Positions 47,891 through 60,639 are shown, counted from the first letter of the stretch. The stretch is 64,000 nucleotides of DNA from Poecilobothrus nobilitatus (GCA_947095535.1 OX352773.1:255835590-255899589); one strand, 5' to 3'. Numbers and translations: made by a program. The notes: generated by a model not told the origin, from the letters alone.

Positions 47891-49570
47891 ACATTTAAAT
47901 TTAATGCAAATTTCATTAACTAACGCAAACTTTTTATTAATAATCATCTGGCTAACAAAAAATTTTTTTATTAAGCCAAGAATTGTTTCTTCGTTATAAA
48001 ACAAAAACTTTCAAAATCATAAAAAAATCTAAATAAACCAAAAATAAAAACGGTGACTCTTTTCAGAAAATTTTTTTACAAAATAATTGATAAAATCTTT
48101 TAAACTTATCATATCAATGTACTACATATTTACATTGCTATGGTTTATTACTATAGATATGGTCTTCATATAAACTATATCTTTAGGGTAAATGTTGAAA
48201 TAATGGTAATTATTCTATTATATACATACAATATATGTACACTTTTTATGTATTCAAAAATAAATAAAGAATGTTATATTCAATTACCTAAAACTTCATT
48301 AAAACTGTTAAAATGTTACTACTAAAAAATTATTTACAAATAATTAAACCGTTATATTATATAATTAGCGTAACAACAAATTTCATGTTTCTTTTCTTAA
48401 GCACAAGAAAAGGATTCAAATTTTATTAATGAAAATTTGTTTGTATTATATTAAAACTGTTGCAATGTACAGTGTAAATTAAAACAATACGAATAATTAT
48501 TGTATTGTATAATTTTTATTGTATAATTAAGAAAATAAAAACAATAAAATAAATAAATAATAAATAATAATTTTTTTATATTATATATCTAAAAATATAT
48601 GTGATATTCTCGCAAAGAACAAGCATTAAATTCTCTTTAGTTATGTTGTCCTTTAACCAACTAAAATTATCTCAATTTCTTTTAAATCAAACTATTGGTA
48701 AAGATGTTAAATTAAAATATATATACAGTTTCATTAAAAATAGAAAAGGTTAAAAATTTTAAAATTAAAAAAAAATTTTTTTGAAAAGGATGTTATAAAG
48801 AATAGCATACAGGAATAGAAAGTTCTAAAATTAATCAACGTCTTCTGAACGAATATTAAATTTTGACAATTTCAACTGATGAAATATAAAGTTCCCAAAT
48901 TAAAATGATTTAACCCAATATCCAATCGTTTAATTTAAATACATGACACATAAATAAATATAATATATATTTAAAAGAAAGTCTTATGATTCAGACTTTG
49001 ACGAAAAATTGCTTGCCTGTAAAAATTTAGAACGCTTTGACAATTTAAATGGAATTCAAATGCAATACAAATACAACTTATAATCATGAGATTTGCCACG
49101 AAATCTCAAATAGAAAATCCAAATTGCAAAATCCTAAAATTCAAACTCTTAAAAAGGAAAAAGAAAATTTAAAAAAAAAAATTTTGAAAAATCTGTTAAT
49201 ATTTTCAACAGATTTTTCAAAATTTTTTTTTCCAGGAATTTCGCTTTTATTTTAAAATTTGCATATATATATTTTGTAAAAAAACACGTCACTTTGATTT
49301 TCAAAATCACTCTAAAATCTCTCTCAAATTTTTATACATACATATTTCAAAACCAAAAGATTTAAAATAATCCCTCCCTTTAAAATAGTCCCTCAAAACC
49401 GCCTCTAAACAAATGATCAAACTTGATTTTGTAAATTCCTTCTAATTATTTTATTTAAATATAAAGTATATAATAACTTTAAATTACTTTTTGAAGTCTT
49501 CAGATATTTATTTTTGAGTCTTGGGTCTTTATTTTTGGATTTTGAAATTTGGTGTTTTAAATTTTTGGGA
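47891..49570. other. AT-rich spacer, no gene seen
   Basis: A small inverted pair around AAAATCTGTTAAT/AACAGATTTTTC lies at 49,188-49,220. No gene. Confidence 0.5.
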
Positions 49571-51361
49571 TTTTTAGCACATTTCCAAAAAAATTTTGAA
49601 AAAATGTGCTTATTAGTTTCACTCTGTCCGTCCGTCCGTCCGTCCGTCCGTCCGTCTGTTTACAAAACTTCTACACCGTTAAAGATAGAGAAAAAAAATT
49701 TTAACCATAGGTAGGTCTTATAAAAAAAATAATTTTGTGGAACAACTTTTTCATGTAGCCCCCCCCATTACGGAGCTACACCCCCTCAAACTTTGAAAAA
49801 GCCCTATTTTTAAATGCATATATCTTATGTTCTGCTTAAGATTTTTTCAATCTGAAAACGTCATTCGACAGGTATTTCTTTTATCTTTGTAAATTAATAT
49901 CAAAATTATACAATTTTTTTAAATTTAGTATTTAAATTTACCGTTATGTGAAAACCAAATTTTGCATGATTTTTCTACTTTCATAACTCCGGCACGCTTC
50001 TAGATAGAAGCTTGAAATTTTGAGGCAAGAAAGAACTTTTAGAATTAGTATAAGTTTCCTCAGAAAATTTTTTCGGACCACCCCCTGTTTATGAGCTATT
50101 AGGGCTTAAAAATTGAAAATTTGCTATTTTTAAACACCTGTAACTTAGGAACCTGCACACATTTTACTTCTGCAAGATGTAAAAATTAAAGCTACAATAA
50201 TATATTTTTACGTGTGTGAAAGGTTTATTTTAATTGTAAAGGGTTCCAAAGTTGCAGCTCTTCAAAATTGTAAAAAAGCCCCATTTTCAGATGTATATAT
50301 CTCGGGCTCTGCGTAATAGTTTTGCAATCTAAAACCGGCAGAAGATCGAAAATTTTATTATCTATATAAAACAATATCAAAATTATGTAATATTTTGTAA
50401 TTTACTATTTAAATTTACCGTTATGTGAAAACCACATTTTGCATGAAATTTCTTTTTTCATAACTCCGGCACCCCTTTAGATAGGAACCTGAAATTTTGA
50501 GACAAGAAAGAACTTTTAGAATTAGTATAAGTTTCCTCAGAAAATTTTTTGGTAACGCCCCCTCTTTAAGAGTTATTACGCCTCAAAAATTGAAAATTAG
50601 CTATTTTTAGACACCTGTAACTTAGGCACCTGTAAAAACTTTTCTTCGGCAAGACATGAAAATGAAAGCTACAATAATATATTTTTACGTGTGTGAAAGG
50701 TTTATTTTAGTTGTAAAGGGTTCCAAAGCTGCAGCTCTTCAAAATTGTAAAAAAGCTCCATTTTCAGATGTATATATCTCGGGCTTTGCGTAATAGTTTT
50801 GCAATCTAAAACCGGTAGAAGATCGAAAATTTTATTATCTATATAAAACAATATCAAAATTATGTAATATTTTGTAATTTACGATTTAAATTTACCGTTA
50901 TGTGAAAACCACATTTTGCATGAAATTTCTTTTTTCATAACTCCGGCACCCCTTTAGATAGGAACCTGAAATTTTGAGACAAGAAAGAACTTTTAGAATT
51001 AGTATAAGTTTCCTCAGAAAATTTTTTGGTAACGCCCCCTCTTTAAGAGTTATTACGCCTCAAAAATTGAAAATTTGCTATTTTTAGACACCTGTAACTT
51101 AGGCACCTGTAAAAACTTTTCTTCGGCAAGACATAAAAATTAAAGCTTCAATAATATATTTTTACGTGTGTTAACAGCTTTTCTTAGTTATATAGGATTC
51201 CGGACTTACGGCCCCTCAAAATCTCAAAAATGTCCTATTTTCAAGTTTTTTCTTATTACATGAAATTTTCAAATTTTTGTGTAAGTCACACTTCTAAACA
51301 ATTTGTATTGAGTTTTGGAAATGTGCGCTTTTAAAAACCGTTGGTTTACATTCTACCTTGT
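49571..51361 (-). mobile_element. family A repeat, longest copy (1.8 kb), with tandem body units
   Basis: The ends are TTTTTAGCACATTTCCAAAA with CTTATTAGTTTCACTCTGTC and a (CCGT)n run on the left, and TTGGAAATGTGCGCTTTTAA with GGTTTACATTCTACCTTG on the right. Family landmarks include TTTACAAAACTTCTACACCG, CATTACGGAGCTACACC, CATAACTCCGGCACGC, TTACCGTTATGTGAAAACCA and TTTTTACGTGTGTGAAAGG. It contains two near-identical 477-bp units (separate entry) plus diverged partial units on both sides. It is non-coding. Confidence 0.85.
50211..51164. repeat. 477-bp tandem duplication inside family A
   Basis: CGTGTGTGAAAGGTTTATTT begins at 50,211 and 50,688, and the following ACGTGTGTTAACAGC at 51,165 marks the next boundary, so both intervals are exactly 477 bp. 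I count about ten base differences between the units, roughly 98% identity and far closer than any other pair of family A units here. Confidence 0.9.
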
Positions 51362-51950
51362 TTTATTTTTTTTTGTATTTTGTGTCACGTATGTTTTTTT
51401 TCTTTACAAATTACTATGTACTTACTACAGTTGAAATAATTAAGTAAAGAAATGTTTTGAATAAATTTTGTCTGACACTGTTATATAAAAATATAAAATA
51501 ATTAACATAAGATATTACAGATAATTATTTAAATACAGAGAGAGAGAGAGAAATTCTCTGAACTTCAATTTCTGTAATTAACTTTTGTTATAATCGTTAT
51601 TTTCCCGATATTTCTGTTTCTTTTAAATGTCCTTAAAAGGGAATCTAGAAGAGTAATTAAAAGTTTATAACTCTATAAAAAAAATATATATATTTTTACT
51701 AGAATATAAGCTTCAGTTTATTTAAGTTTAATGGAATACTTAGAAACTTTTAAAATAAATTCTCAATTTTTTTTTTCCCCTTCCCAAAATTTTAAGTCCC
51801 TATCTTAAAAACATGTCGGAATTATGAAGGAAGAAAAATCATGAGTAAGAATTTTTTTCAATAAAGAATTTTTCCATCAATATTTTTATAAAATGTAATT
51901 TAAAAACAAAATAAAATAAATTATAAAACAATTTAAAGGTTGTAGAATAA
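51362..51950. other. AT-rich spacer with a (GA)n run and a family A scrap
   Basis: (GA)n lies at 51,538-51,551. At about 51,785-51,845 AAAATTTTAAGTCCCTATCT and CATGTCGGAATTATGAAGGA match a short internal piece of family A (compare 3,171-3,230). No gene. Confidence 0.55.
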
Positions 51951-52200
51951 TTTTTTTTACCGACGGCATACATTGCTATTCTTTTCATACCAAAAATTTG
52001 TATCCGCGATTTTTTCACAAATGCATTACTCCGATCCTTAGAAAACTGTAAAAAAAATGTTCGTGATATCTGTGTGTGTGTGTGCCATGTGTACAACCTA
52101 AACAACCAAGCGGAATTTTTTAAAATTTCATAATTACGGTTCTGACTTAAATATCTCGGATTGATAAACTTTTGGAGCAAATCGGTCAACTATATCGTAA
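51951..52200 (+). repeat. family D dispersed repeat, uninterrupted copy
   Basis: TTTTTTTACCGACGGCATAC, then TTTTCATACCAAAAATTTGT and ATCCGCGATTTTTTC, match both sides of the MITE insertion site at 5,298-5,625. Further sequence (GTGTGTGTGTGTGCCATGTG, AACCAAGCGGAATTTTTTA) is less A/T-rich but unmatched in this window. The identity of the family is unknown. The frame on the minus strand across it is not credible as a gene. Confidence 0.5.
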
Positions 52201-53547
52201 CAGAAAATATTATGATAAAAATTATTAAGAAAAAGTTATTATACAAGTAAAGATATTTTTTGATCCGACTAACTTTAAGTTTTATTTATTTATTTTAAAA
52301 TGTTCATATAATGGATATGACGTGTAAATTACATACATCCTATATGCATTATATGAATTTTTTTTTTTTTAACTTTTTTATTTCTCTAAAAATTTTAATA
52401 CCAATGCAATAATGCATATTTCTCTTGTTGAAGGCATTATGTAAAAAATCTATAAAATTTTGCATAATTCGTGTAATAGCGATCGGTTCTGTGGTGGAGA
52501 AAGCTGTTTTTTTTTTTTATTTCGAAGAAGATTATTTACACATTCACGTACTGTTTAAAGTTTTTATTTTTCAATTAATGAAACATAATAACAATTTCTG
52601 ATACTAATTGATTTCAAGTAGTGGTTGTGAATAATAAGAGGCGACATTTAAATAAATTTCAAAAAAAAGTATTAAAAAGTTAATAATCAAACTTAAGATA
52701 TATTGAACTTTAAATCTGATGCATTATTTTTTTAAAACTTATAATAAATATAAACTTGAAAATAATTTTTTTTTTGTTGATTTTTAGGCGTTGGCTTTTT
52801 ATCTATAAATAGGCAATACAATTTGGAATTTTTTTTAAATAAGTAAAATTGAATTTAAATTCTTTAAAAAAAAAAAGGTTTTAACATACTTCAAATGTTT
52901 ATTATAGAGATTTTTTCTATAAAGAATGAAGAAATTCTATTCTTGATTTAATCCTATAAAAGACATAAGAAAAAATTTTTAGAAAATTTTAATACCCTAT
53001 GTCTTAAAAGGTGTTAATGGAAGCTGAAGAAGAAAATGTTGAAATTTTTATATACAATCTTTTGAACATCCGAGGTGTAGTATCAAAAACCACCAATTAA
53101 TTTCCATTTTATCAAAAATATTTATTAAATGCCTATTAAATTTTTAAACTTATGCCAATAAGTTAAGTGGGTATTAAAATTAATGATATTCAGAAACAAT
53201 CGTATAAATAAAGTTAAAATTTAAACAATCTGGACTGATCAGAACATTTTTTTGTATCTATAAAATATGATAGTTATTTAAAAAAAAATAAAATAATAAA
53301 TTAATTTTAGATTTTAATTGCTTTTAATACCATATACATTATTCATGTAATTAACATATTTTTCAACTTGTTTTCCTTACTTTGTAACATACTTTAATAT
53401 TTCTTATATTATTAGACAGAAAATTCATAAAAGATAATAAATTGCCACAATTAACCTGTTTAATTTCAATATCTCTGTATGTATGTTCAATATCTCAGGA
53501 ATCATATGAAACCTTTTTATAGAAAAATAAGTAATCAAGAGGGAAAA
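52201..53547. other. AT-rich spacer, no gene seen
   Basis: No coding character or recognised repeat. Confidence 0.5.
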
Positions 53548-54379
53548 AGCACATTTCCAAAATTAGTTTTTGGCAAAGACTAGTACATAAATATTAAGTA
53601 GATATATTGAAAAAAATAAATTTATAATAATATAAAAATTTAAAGAAATCATTAGAATAATTTATTAGAGAAATCAAGTCACACTTTCGTCAATTTTAAG
53701 GTAACCCTATATATTATTAAGAAAAATGATTAACACAAATAAAATATATATACATATATATATGTTGAACCTTGAAGTTTTTATATATTACTTGAAAAAA
53801 ATTGGTTAGGTGAACCAGGTTACAGGTGTTTAAAAATAGAATATTTCTAGTTTTTGACCCCTTACAGCTCCTAAACGGAAAGTGACACAAAACTATTTTC
53901 TGAAATGACTCACACTTATTTCCAAAGATCTAATTTCAAGCTTCTAAGTTAAACCATTTGAAAGATAGAAGGGGTAACCATTTGAAAGATAAAAGAATTT
54001 TTGCAAAAATTGAGTTTCACATAACGGTATATTAAAATACCGCATGACAAAGTCACATATTTATTTTATACATAATTATAAAGTTATCCAGCTATCGTTT
54101 AGCTTTTGCAGATTTAAAATATGTCTTATAGAACCTGTTATAACAATTTAAAAATAGGGCTTTTTCGAATTTTGTGGGTAGCTCCGTAATAGGTGGGACT
54201 ACAGAAAAAAATTGTTCTACAAAATTAATTTTTTGGCGATGCCTATCCGTGGTTAAAATTTCATTATTTTATTTCAAACGGTGTAAAAGTTTTGTAAACG
54301 CCCAGACGGACGGACGGACAGATAGAGTGAAACTAATAAGCACATTTTTTCAAAAATTTTTGAAAAAGTGCTAAAAATG
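53548..54379 (+). mobile_element. family A repeat, variant body shared with 18,640-19,260
   Basis: It begins AGCACATTTCCAAAATTAG and ends CAGATAGAGTGAAACTAATA, AGCACATTTTTTC, AAAAAGTGCTAAAAATG, with a GGAC run at 54,304-54,318. The body (CACTTTCGTCAATTTTAAGG, CCCCTTACAGCTCCTAAACG, TTTCACATAACGGTATATTA, GTAGCTCCGTAATAGGTGGG) is a distinct subfamily that matches the mosaic element at 17,977-19,570. Confidence 0.8.
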
Positions 54380-55851
54380 AAAATTTAAATGATTGCTACG
54401 AGAATATTTTGCTCCAAGAAATCAAAAAAACATTAAATAACCATAATAATATATGTACGTATATAAAACCATAATTTTTATTAAATGATGTCTTTAACGT
54501 ATGTTGGCATTTAAAGATTTCTAAGATAATTTTAAAGGTAAAAATAGATAACAGGATGCGTTCATGTTATTATTATAATCACTTGTATATTTATACCTTC
54601 GATAATTACGAATTTCAGTATTTTCGTCTGTATAATACACACATTTTTAATATGAAATTACTGGGAGCCGGCATTTTTGTCGAAAAAAATTTGTCGAAAA
54701 AAAATGTTGAAATAATAAAAATAAGACCTACCACCGGAACTACTACTACAAATTTTTAAGTAATAATCATTTATGTATTTAGCCTATTTAGAGATTTTTT
54801 TTTGCAAAATATACCCTCCCCATTTTCTACTTAATTTTTTATCAAAAACTACAGTCATTAATTATACATAGTCTTCTATAAGTACTCCTTCCAATACCGG
54901 TCTATTCACAACGTAATGATATTATTATGTAATGAAATTCTTTACATGCTGCTTCCATGTTGATCTATTTTGAGCCATATGTGTTGATTTCTCCGGTGTT
55001 TTTCATGTTAGTAACTGCAGTTGACCTGATCAACAGGGTAAATAGTACATCTATCTAAAGTTTGGAAATTAGTTTTTGGTTAAATAATGATTCAATGTTA
55101 AAATTGGTTTACAAAACAGAATTGACATGTTTAGAAATTCTTCATTATCCTTGAGCAAACAGTACAAAAAAACAATTTTACCTTTAATTTTTTTTAAAAT
55201 TGCTAAAAAAAAAATAGAACAGAACATCTATACAATCTGTTTTATTTGTGAAGTTAATTTAATTTAACTTTAAAATTATTTTTTTATTTTTCATTTAGTT
55301 TTTACTACAATTTTAACATTAACTTAAGTACTTCGACTTTATTTTCATTTAACCTCCTTTAAAAAATATCAAATATCCGCTATTTTTTTTTTTATCATTA
55401 ATTTTTTGTACCAAATATTAATAATTAAAGGAAAAATGTTCGCTATTGTTCATAATGAATTGAAAATTTCAAAAAACAAAAAAAAAAACAATTTTTGTCC
55501 GAAAATAATTTTTCCCAAAATAATTCTAATAATATTATAATTAAATTATTCGTTACAAGGCATTTTTTTTTTTTTTTTTGGAATTATTCTATTGTGACTA
55601 ATTTATATATACATTATAATAAAAACAAAAGAGCGCAATTCCTTACAAAATAATTTTACAGTCCAATTGATTTAATTTTCTCCTATAATTTATTTTAAAC
55701 ATAACAAAAAATACATTTCTTTTTGTTTTTTAATTAATTTTTTATTTTCCATTATTATTCATTCATTTAAAAATTATTTGTGTTAAGCGATGACACCTTC
55801 TAAACACCAAAATAATTAGATAAATTTTAACATTATTATAATTGTTTTGTT
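54380..55851. other. AT-rich spacer, no gene seen
   Basis: A small patch near 54,880-55,040 is less A/T-rich (CTTCCAATACCGGTCTATTC) but shows no coding frame. Nothing else. Confidence 0.5.
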
Positions 55852-56435
55852 GTATGGGTGAGGGTCGAAATCTGGGAAATTCGGAATCTCGGAAATTTCC
55901 GAAAACTCGAAATCCCAAAAGTTGATACCCCGGAACTCAAAATCCCGGAATACGTAAAAGTAAAAAATGAAATAAAGCCATTTAGCTATTTTTATTAAAT
56001 GTACAAATAATTGAAGTGTCCTTTTTAAGAAAGTTTGTCAAAAATAAATTTTGTTATAGTCAAATTTCTAGTGATATGTATATAGATATACCAAGGAGGG
56101 CAACCCTGATTTTAAAACCATCTAAAACCCTTTTTTAATTATTTATTTTACATACATATATATCATTTAAAAACATTTAAAAGAGTCAAACCCCCACTAT
56201 ATAAATTATTGAAACCCTGATTTACGAACCAAATCTTAAAGACTTTAGTGTGAATTCTTACATTTTTAAAAGAAACTAAAAAAAAAATTTAATCTCGAAA
56301 AAAAATAATTTTTCGGAAGATTAATTTGCGGAGATTTTGCGGGATTCCGTTATTTTATTATTTACAAGGAAAATGTCCGGCATTTCGAGTTCCAGAATTT
56401 TAAAATTTCCGAGACTTCAAAGTAATCCCATATAC
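55852..56435. mobile_element. candidate element with imperfect inverted ends (CTCGGAAAT)
   Basis: The left block (55,852-55,921) contains TCTCGGAAATTTCCGAAAAC then TCGAAATCCC. The reverse complement of the right block (56,378-56,435) contains TCTCGGAAATTTTAAAATTC, TGGAACTCGAAATGCC. Both outermost parts begin GTAT. The match is gapped and partial, so the ends and superfamily are uncertain. The interior is AT-rich and non-coding. Confidence 0.4.
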
Positions 56436-58020
56436 CTTCAATATGGAAATTTGATTTTTAATAAATTCTAACTTTTAACATTCTGCTTCTCTTCAACAAC
56501 TTTACATGAGATTTGATTTTTCATTATTTTCTAATGCGTTATAATAAAAAGGAAAAATTTTTTTTTACGAGAATTGGTGGAAAATAACATCGAAACTCAA
56601 CTAGAGGAACTACATTTTGTTTCTCTGGGTAGTATTACATTTTAAAGGACCAAAATTATCTCTCTTTTGAAACTAAACTTTAAAGTTTGACCTTTAATAC
56701 AATTGTACTATTCTCTGCTTTTAGCGATTAGGATGCAGGACGAAAATTTTGAAAGTGTGATAAAAAAAAACCGAGGAAAAATAAACATTGTACATATCAT
56801 ATAACGCAAATATTGAAAAATACAGAGAGTCATAATGTTTTTGTAACTTTTACATATTTTGGAGATATTTTATGTATAATTTGTTTTTAGTACAGCATCC
56901 ACCTAAATTAAAAAGAAATATGCTCTTTAAAATCCAAGTACTTAGATTAAAATTTTCTTTAATTTAGTATAACTTTTTATGCATATTAATAAAAATTTAA
57001 TTAAAACATCAATTTTACAAGTATAACTTTTCATTTAAAATAAAAACAAAGCAAACAAAAAAACAAAAACGCAAAATATTACAATAAAAAAAAACATGTA
57101 GAAAAAATATGAATAAAGTACAAAAAAATGTTAAAGGAGCCTATAATTTCAGCACGTGTTGACATTTACTTCCACTTCCACTTCCGTGAACAGACAAAAA
57201 AAATTCGATATTTTTTTTTTTCGAAAATTTTTCTTTAATGTTTTTTTTTTTTTTTTTGTATATTCCTAAGACTTCAGTAACATGTAGGTGTTCAATAGAC
57301 CAAAATTTTTGTCCGCTTTGATGATGTTTATAGAATTATTAGAAAAAAATACCATTATTTACGTCATCATTATTATTACTATTATTATATTTTTTTTAAT
57401 ATATTATATACAAATAATAAAATTGATGCCATAAAGTTACGTCGTAATTCATTTTTTCATTATATTCAAAACTAATTTTCATAAATATAAAAATTTTTTT
57501 AATAATAAAAAAGGGACATTTCCAAAAGAAATTTAAAAAAAAATTTTTTTTTAACTTAAGATTAATAGGAGATAAGACTTAACTTATCATACAGAATGTC
57601 CAAGAGAACCGGAATACATGAACGAGAAGATGAGTTTGGGATAATTTCAGACCTTTATGATATTATATGCTGCTCTCTAACCAAACTATATAAGAAATAT
57701 CACAAAGAAAAATATATGTAAATAAACCTCACATATTGCAACATAACTAAAATATGAAAGAAAGACTTATCTTACTCTTTGTAGTCTAGTCTGTATAATA
57801 AACTGCCTTGTTCTAGTTATTTAATAACAATTATTAATAATAGTCATAAAACATGAAAACATTTTTCGAAAACAAATTTTTTTAATTTCAAACATTAAAT
57901 ATTTAGCAAATTTATAAAGCATAAGATATTTCCTATTGTTTGGGGTATTCAGATTGGAAAACAAAATTCCGTAGAACTTTACTTATAATCATTTGAATCT
58001 GACTCATGGCGCAATCATTT
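56436..58020. other. AT-rich spacer with an isolated 41-codon frame
   Basis: A frame from ATG 57,596 to TAA 57,721 (MSKRTGIHEREDEFGIISDL...) is preceded by CATACAG, which could be a splice acceptor. It is short and unmatched, and I do not call it a gene. A GGGACATTTCCAAAAG string at 57,513 resembles a family A end. The rest is A/T-rich. Confidence 0.4.
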
Positions 58021-58045
58021 GAATCTGACTCATGTAATCTGACTC

Positions 58046-58690
58046 ATGGCGCAGTGGTTAAATCGCCAACCTTTCAATCGAAGGGTCTTGGGTTCAAACC
58101 CCGGTCAGGTCATAAATAAAAAATATGTAGTACTTTTATATCGTAATAATGTATATCGTATAATTAATAGTAGTAGTAACAATAATAATAATAACAACAA
58201 TAATAATAATAGTAATAGTAGTAATAACAATAATTATAATAATAATAATAATAATAATAATAGTAATAATAATAGTAATAATAATAATAGTAATAGTAAT
58301 AATAACAATAATTATAATAATAATAGTAATAATAATAATAATAATAGCTATACAGTGGAGCTATCTTTCGTTATATCATACAAGTAAGGTGTTATATACT
58401 GCTGCACGTTGTAATCTACTGATGGCGCTGACTCTGTAGTAAAATAATAATAATATTAATAAGAATACTAATACCAATAATAATAGCCGCTACAGTGACA
58501 GTGGGGGTTGCCTTCAATAATTACCTTATGTAGTACTATATACTACTACTACATGTTGTAACTGTTGTGACGGCTTTAGTCGCTGTTAGCCAAATAGTAA
58601 TAATAATAGGCGGATTCATTGTTTCCTTACAGTCCCATTCTTGGTGTCATTGGAAGATTCCCACCTCCCTTAGGAAAAAAAAAAAAAATA
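58046..58690 (+). mobile_element. tRNA-derived SINE, family 4, expanded by microsatellite
   Basis: Box A TGGCGCAGTGG (58,047-58,057) and box B GGTTCAAACCC (58,091-58,101) are close to consensus, so the head is young. An 18-bp part of it (TTTGAATCTGACTCATGG and shorter pieces) is repeated upstream at 57,992-58,045. The body starts with a long AAT/AGT/AAC trinucleotide tract, then two diverged blocks of about 150 bp (CTGCTGCACGTTGTAATCTA and TACTACTACATGTTGTAACT). It ends GATTCCCACCTCCCTTAGG plus A13. GATGGCGC in the body is shared with SINE family 3, so the two families may be related. Confidence 0.65.
58155..58352. repeat. trinucleotide microsatellite (AAT with AGT/AAC variants)
   Basis: About 190 bp of nearly pure AAT-type triplets with interspersed AGT and AAC. 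Translated, it gives a run of Asn/Ser that should not be taken for a protein. Confidence 0.95.
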
Positions 58691-59675
58691 CAGAACTCTT
58701 TCTAAATTTCTGGGCTGATATTTTGGGGAAGCATAACAAAATGATTTTATAATTGTTACTTTATTTATGAGAAATTTTGTATTCAAATGAATGGGTGTAC
58801 TGAAGGGACCGAGTAAAACTAATAATGAGCAAAAATTTCAAAATTTTTTTTATTGAAACGGTTTTTTTCCATTGCCGATTTTTAACCTTTTAAATCTAAT
58901 AAATGACAAATGACAATGACTAAAAAAATCAAAAACAAAAATAAATTCTATCATTTTCAATTTAAAAAATTTGAGAAAATCAAAAAAAATTTTATGAAAA
59001 TTGCAATTATTAGGTTCCATTTAATAAAAGAAAATCCTTTTTTTAAGAAATAAAAGGATATTTCTTGAAAAAATAAAATAATTTAAAAAAAAGTTTTTTT
59101 TTTTAAATAACATGCTTTTATCGAAACAAATCTAACCTCCTACAAAGTAGAAAAAAGTGGTAGATCATAGGCAACTCAAATTGTTATAAGATAATAACAG
59201 AACTTCGCAAATTATTTAAGGCTATTTTTATGATTGTAATTTAACTCCAACCTCAAATATTTTCCGACATTCTTTTATTATTTTATAACAAATTGCTCCA
59301 GATCTACAACCAACTTTATTCTGTACTATATTTTGAAGGTATTGAAAATTTCTGATATTTCATTGGCTAATAGTATATATGTTAATTTCCTTTGTATAAA
59401 ACACTTTTTAAACCAAAAAAAAGTCTACACAATTTGAAATTGTATAAGACAAGTTAATATAAAAGATTGACAAAAAGATGACAACAGTGCGTAACAGTCA
59501 AAAAATCAGGCACCGACCGGTTAATATAAAAGAATATAATACAATTATTTTTTCACATTTTCATATATAAATTTACAGTTATTCAAAATCGTAGTCCCCC
59601 TCGTAATCACAAATGTTTAAAGTCAAAAACTTTTAATTTTAAAGTACGATCTTTAAAAAACAAGCATAGAACAAA
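58691..59675. other. AT-rich spacer, possible family A scrap
   Basis: 58,805-58,855 (GACCGAGTAAAACTAATAAT, GAGCAAAAATTTCAAAATTT) resembles a decayed family A right end (compare GACAGAGTGAAACTAATAAG). There is no gene. Confidence 0.45.
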
Positions 59676-59867
59676 TTTTTTTTTTTTAGTGCATTTCTCT
59701 GCCACATAAATGTGAACAGGAAATTACACAGCTTTTCCTTTTCAGGCGTGGCTGTAAATGTCGTAAGGGGGAATAATTCTTACGGCGTGTGTGGGATTCG
59801 AACCCACACTCCCTCGGTGCTTACAGCGTATTTTATACGCTCTTACTGATTAGGCCACCGAGGCCCC
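59676..59867 (-). mobile_element. tRNA-derived SINE, family 1, near full length
   Basis: On the minus strand: GGGGCCTCGGTGGCCTAATC (box A with one change), GCGTATAAAATACGCTGTAA, GAGGGAGTGTGGGTTCGAAT with box B GGTTCGAATCC, and CACGCCGTAAG pairing with CTTACGAC. The body is AGCCACGCCTGAAAAGGAAA and TTTCCTGTTCACATTTATGT, then GGCAGAGAAATGCACT and a poly-A of about 12. The head is tRNA-like but too altered, and too continuous with the body, to be a tRNA gene. No target duplication is evident. Confidence 0.85.
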
Positions 59868-60639
59868 TAAACAACAGATTGTTTTACAACAAATTTAAGA
59901 GAATTTTAAAATTACAATTTTTAACACATCCACACCATCCATTCTAAGTTTTTTTATATGAATGAATAAAATTTTGTATTAACTACAGTGTATATATTAT
60001 GTTATATCTGCACTTTATATAAAAAAAAGGAAACCCTTTTGCTTTAAGTAATGCTCAATTATAACTAATTTTTTCTGAAAATTTTAGTTTTTGTTTTTTT
60101 ACTTTTACTTGAATTCAAATCTAATTAAGAAACCAGAATGTACTTACTTTCCAAATATGTATTTTTATAAATTATATAAATATACACTTACAAATTTAAA
60201 TTAAATATAAATTAAACATATGTATATATTATATAAAGAGTTATATATTATTCTGTTTTATCCTTTTAAAAAAAATTTAAGCGCTATATGGTTGTGGCGA
60301 TTTATTTTCATATTTGTTTTCATTGTAAAATAAATTTTTACATTTAATTTACAAATGTATACACATAATGATATACAATGAAAATTGTAATGAAAAACTT
60401 CTTTATGTCTTTTTATGGATGAAAAATTCTTCTGACCAATAATGGTTAAATTAATTTAAAATACTTTATATATATATAATGTATATACATAAATACATCA
60501 TACATACATTTTCAAATGAAAATTTCGAAAATAAAAGAAAAAGAAATACATAATAAATTGTTGCATGTTATTATCTAAAATCATTTTATGCGATAAATCT
60601 TAGAATATTTTAATTTTCTTAATGAATCGTTGAATGCAG
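59868..60639. other. AT-rich spacer, no gene seen
   Basis: A/T-rich. No supported feature. Confidence 0.5.

Noticed and set aside
49614..49660. CRISPR-like regular repeats from the (CCGT)n and family A/B arrays
   Set aside because: Units are contiguous without unique spacers and the genome is eukaryotic.
51839..52189. 116-codon minus-strand frame
   Set aside because: It lies over the family D dispersed repeat, with a (GT)n run translated as His-Thr repeats.
58046..58387. A 113-codon frame starting MAQWLNRQPFNRR followed by Asn/Ser runs
   Set aside because: The first part is a translation of a tRNA-like SINE head and the rest of an AAT microsatellite. It is not a protein.
59760..59867. Possible tRNA genes (also at 34,740, 61,310 and 62,913)
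   Set aside because: Boxes A and B are present, but the cloverleaf is not maintained, the sequences recur with long shared tails, and two have target duplications. They are SINE heads.
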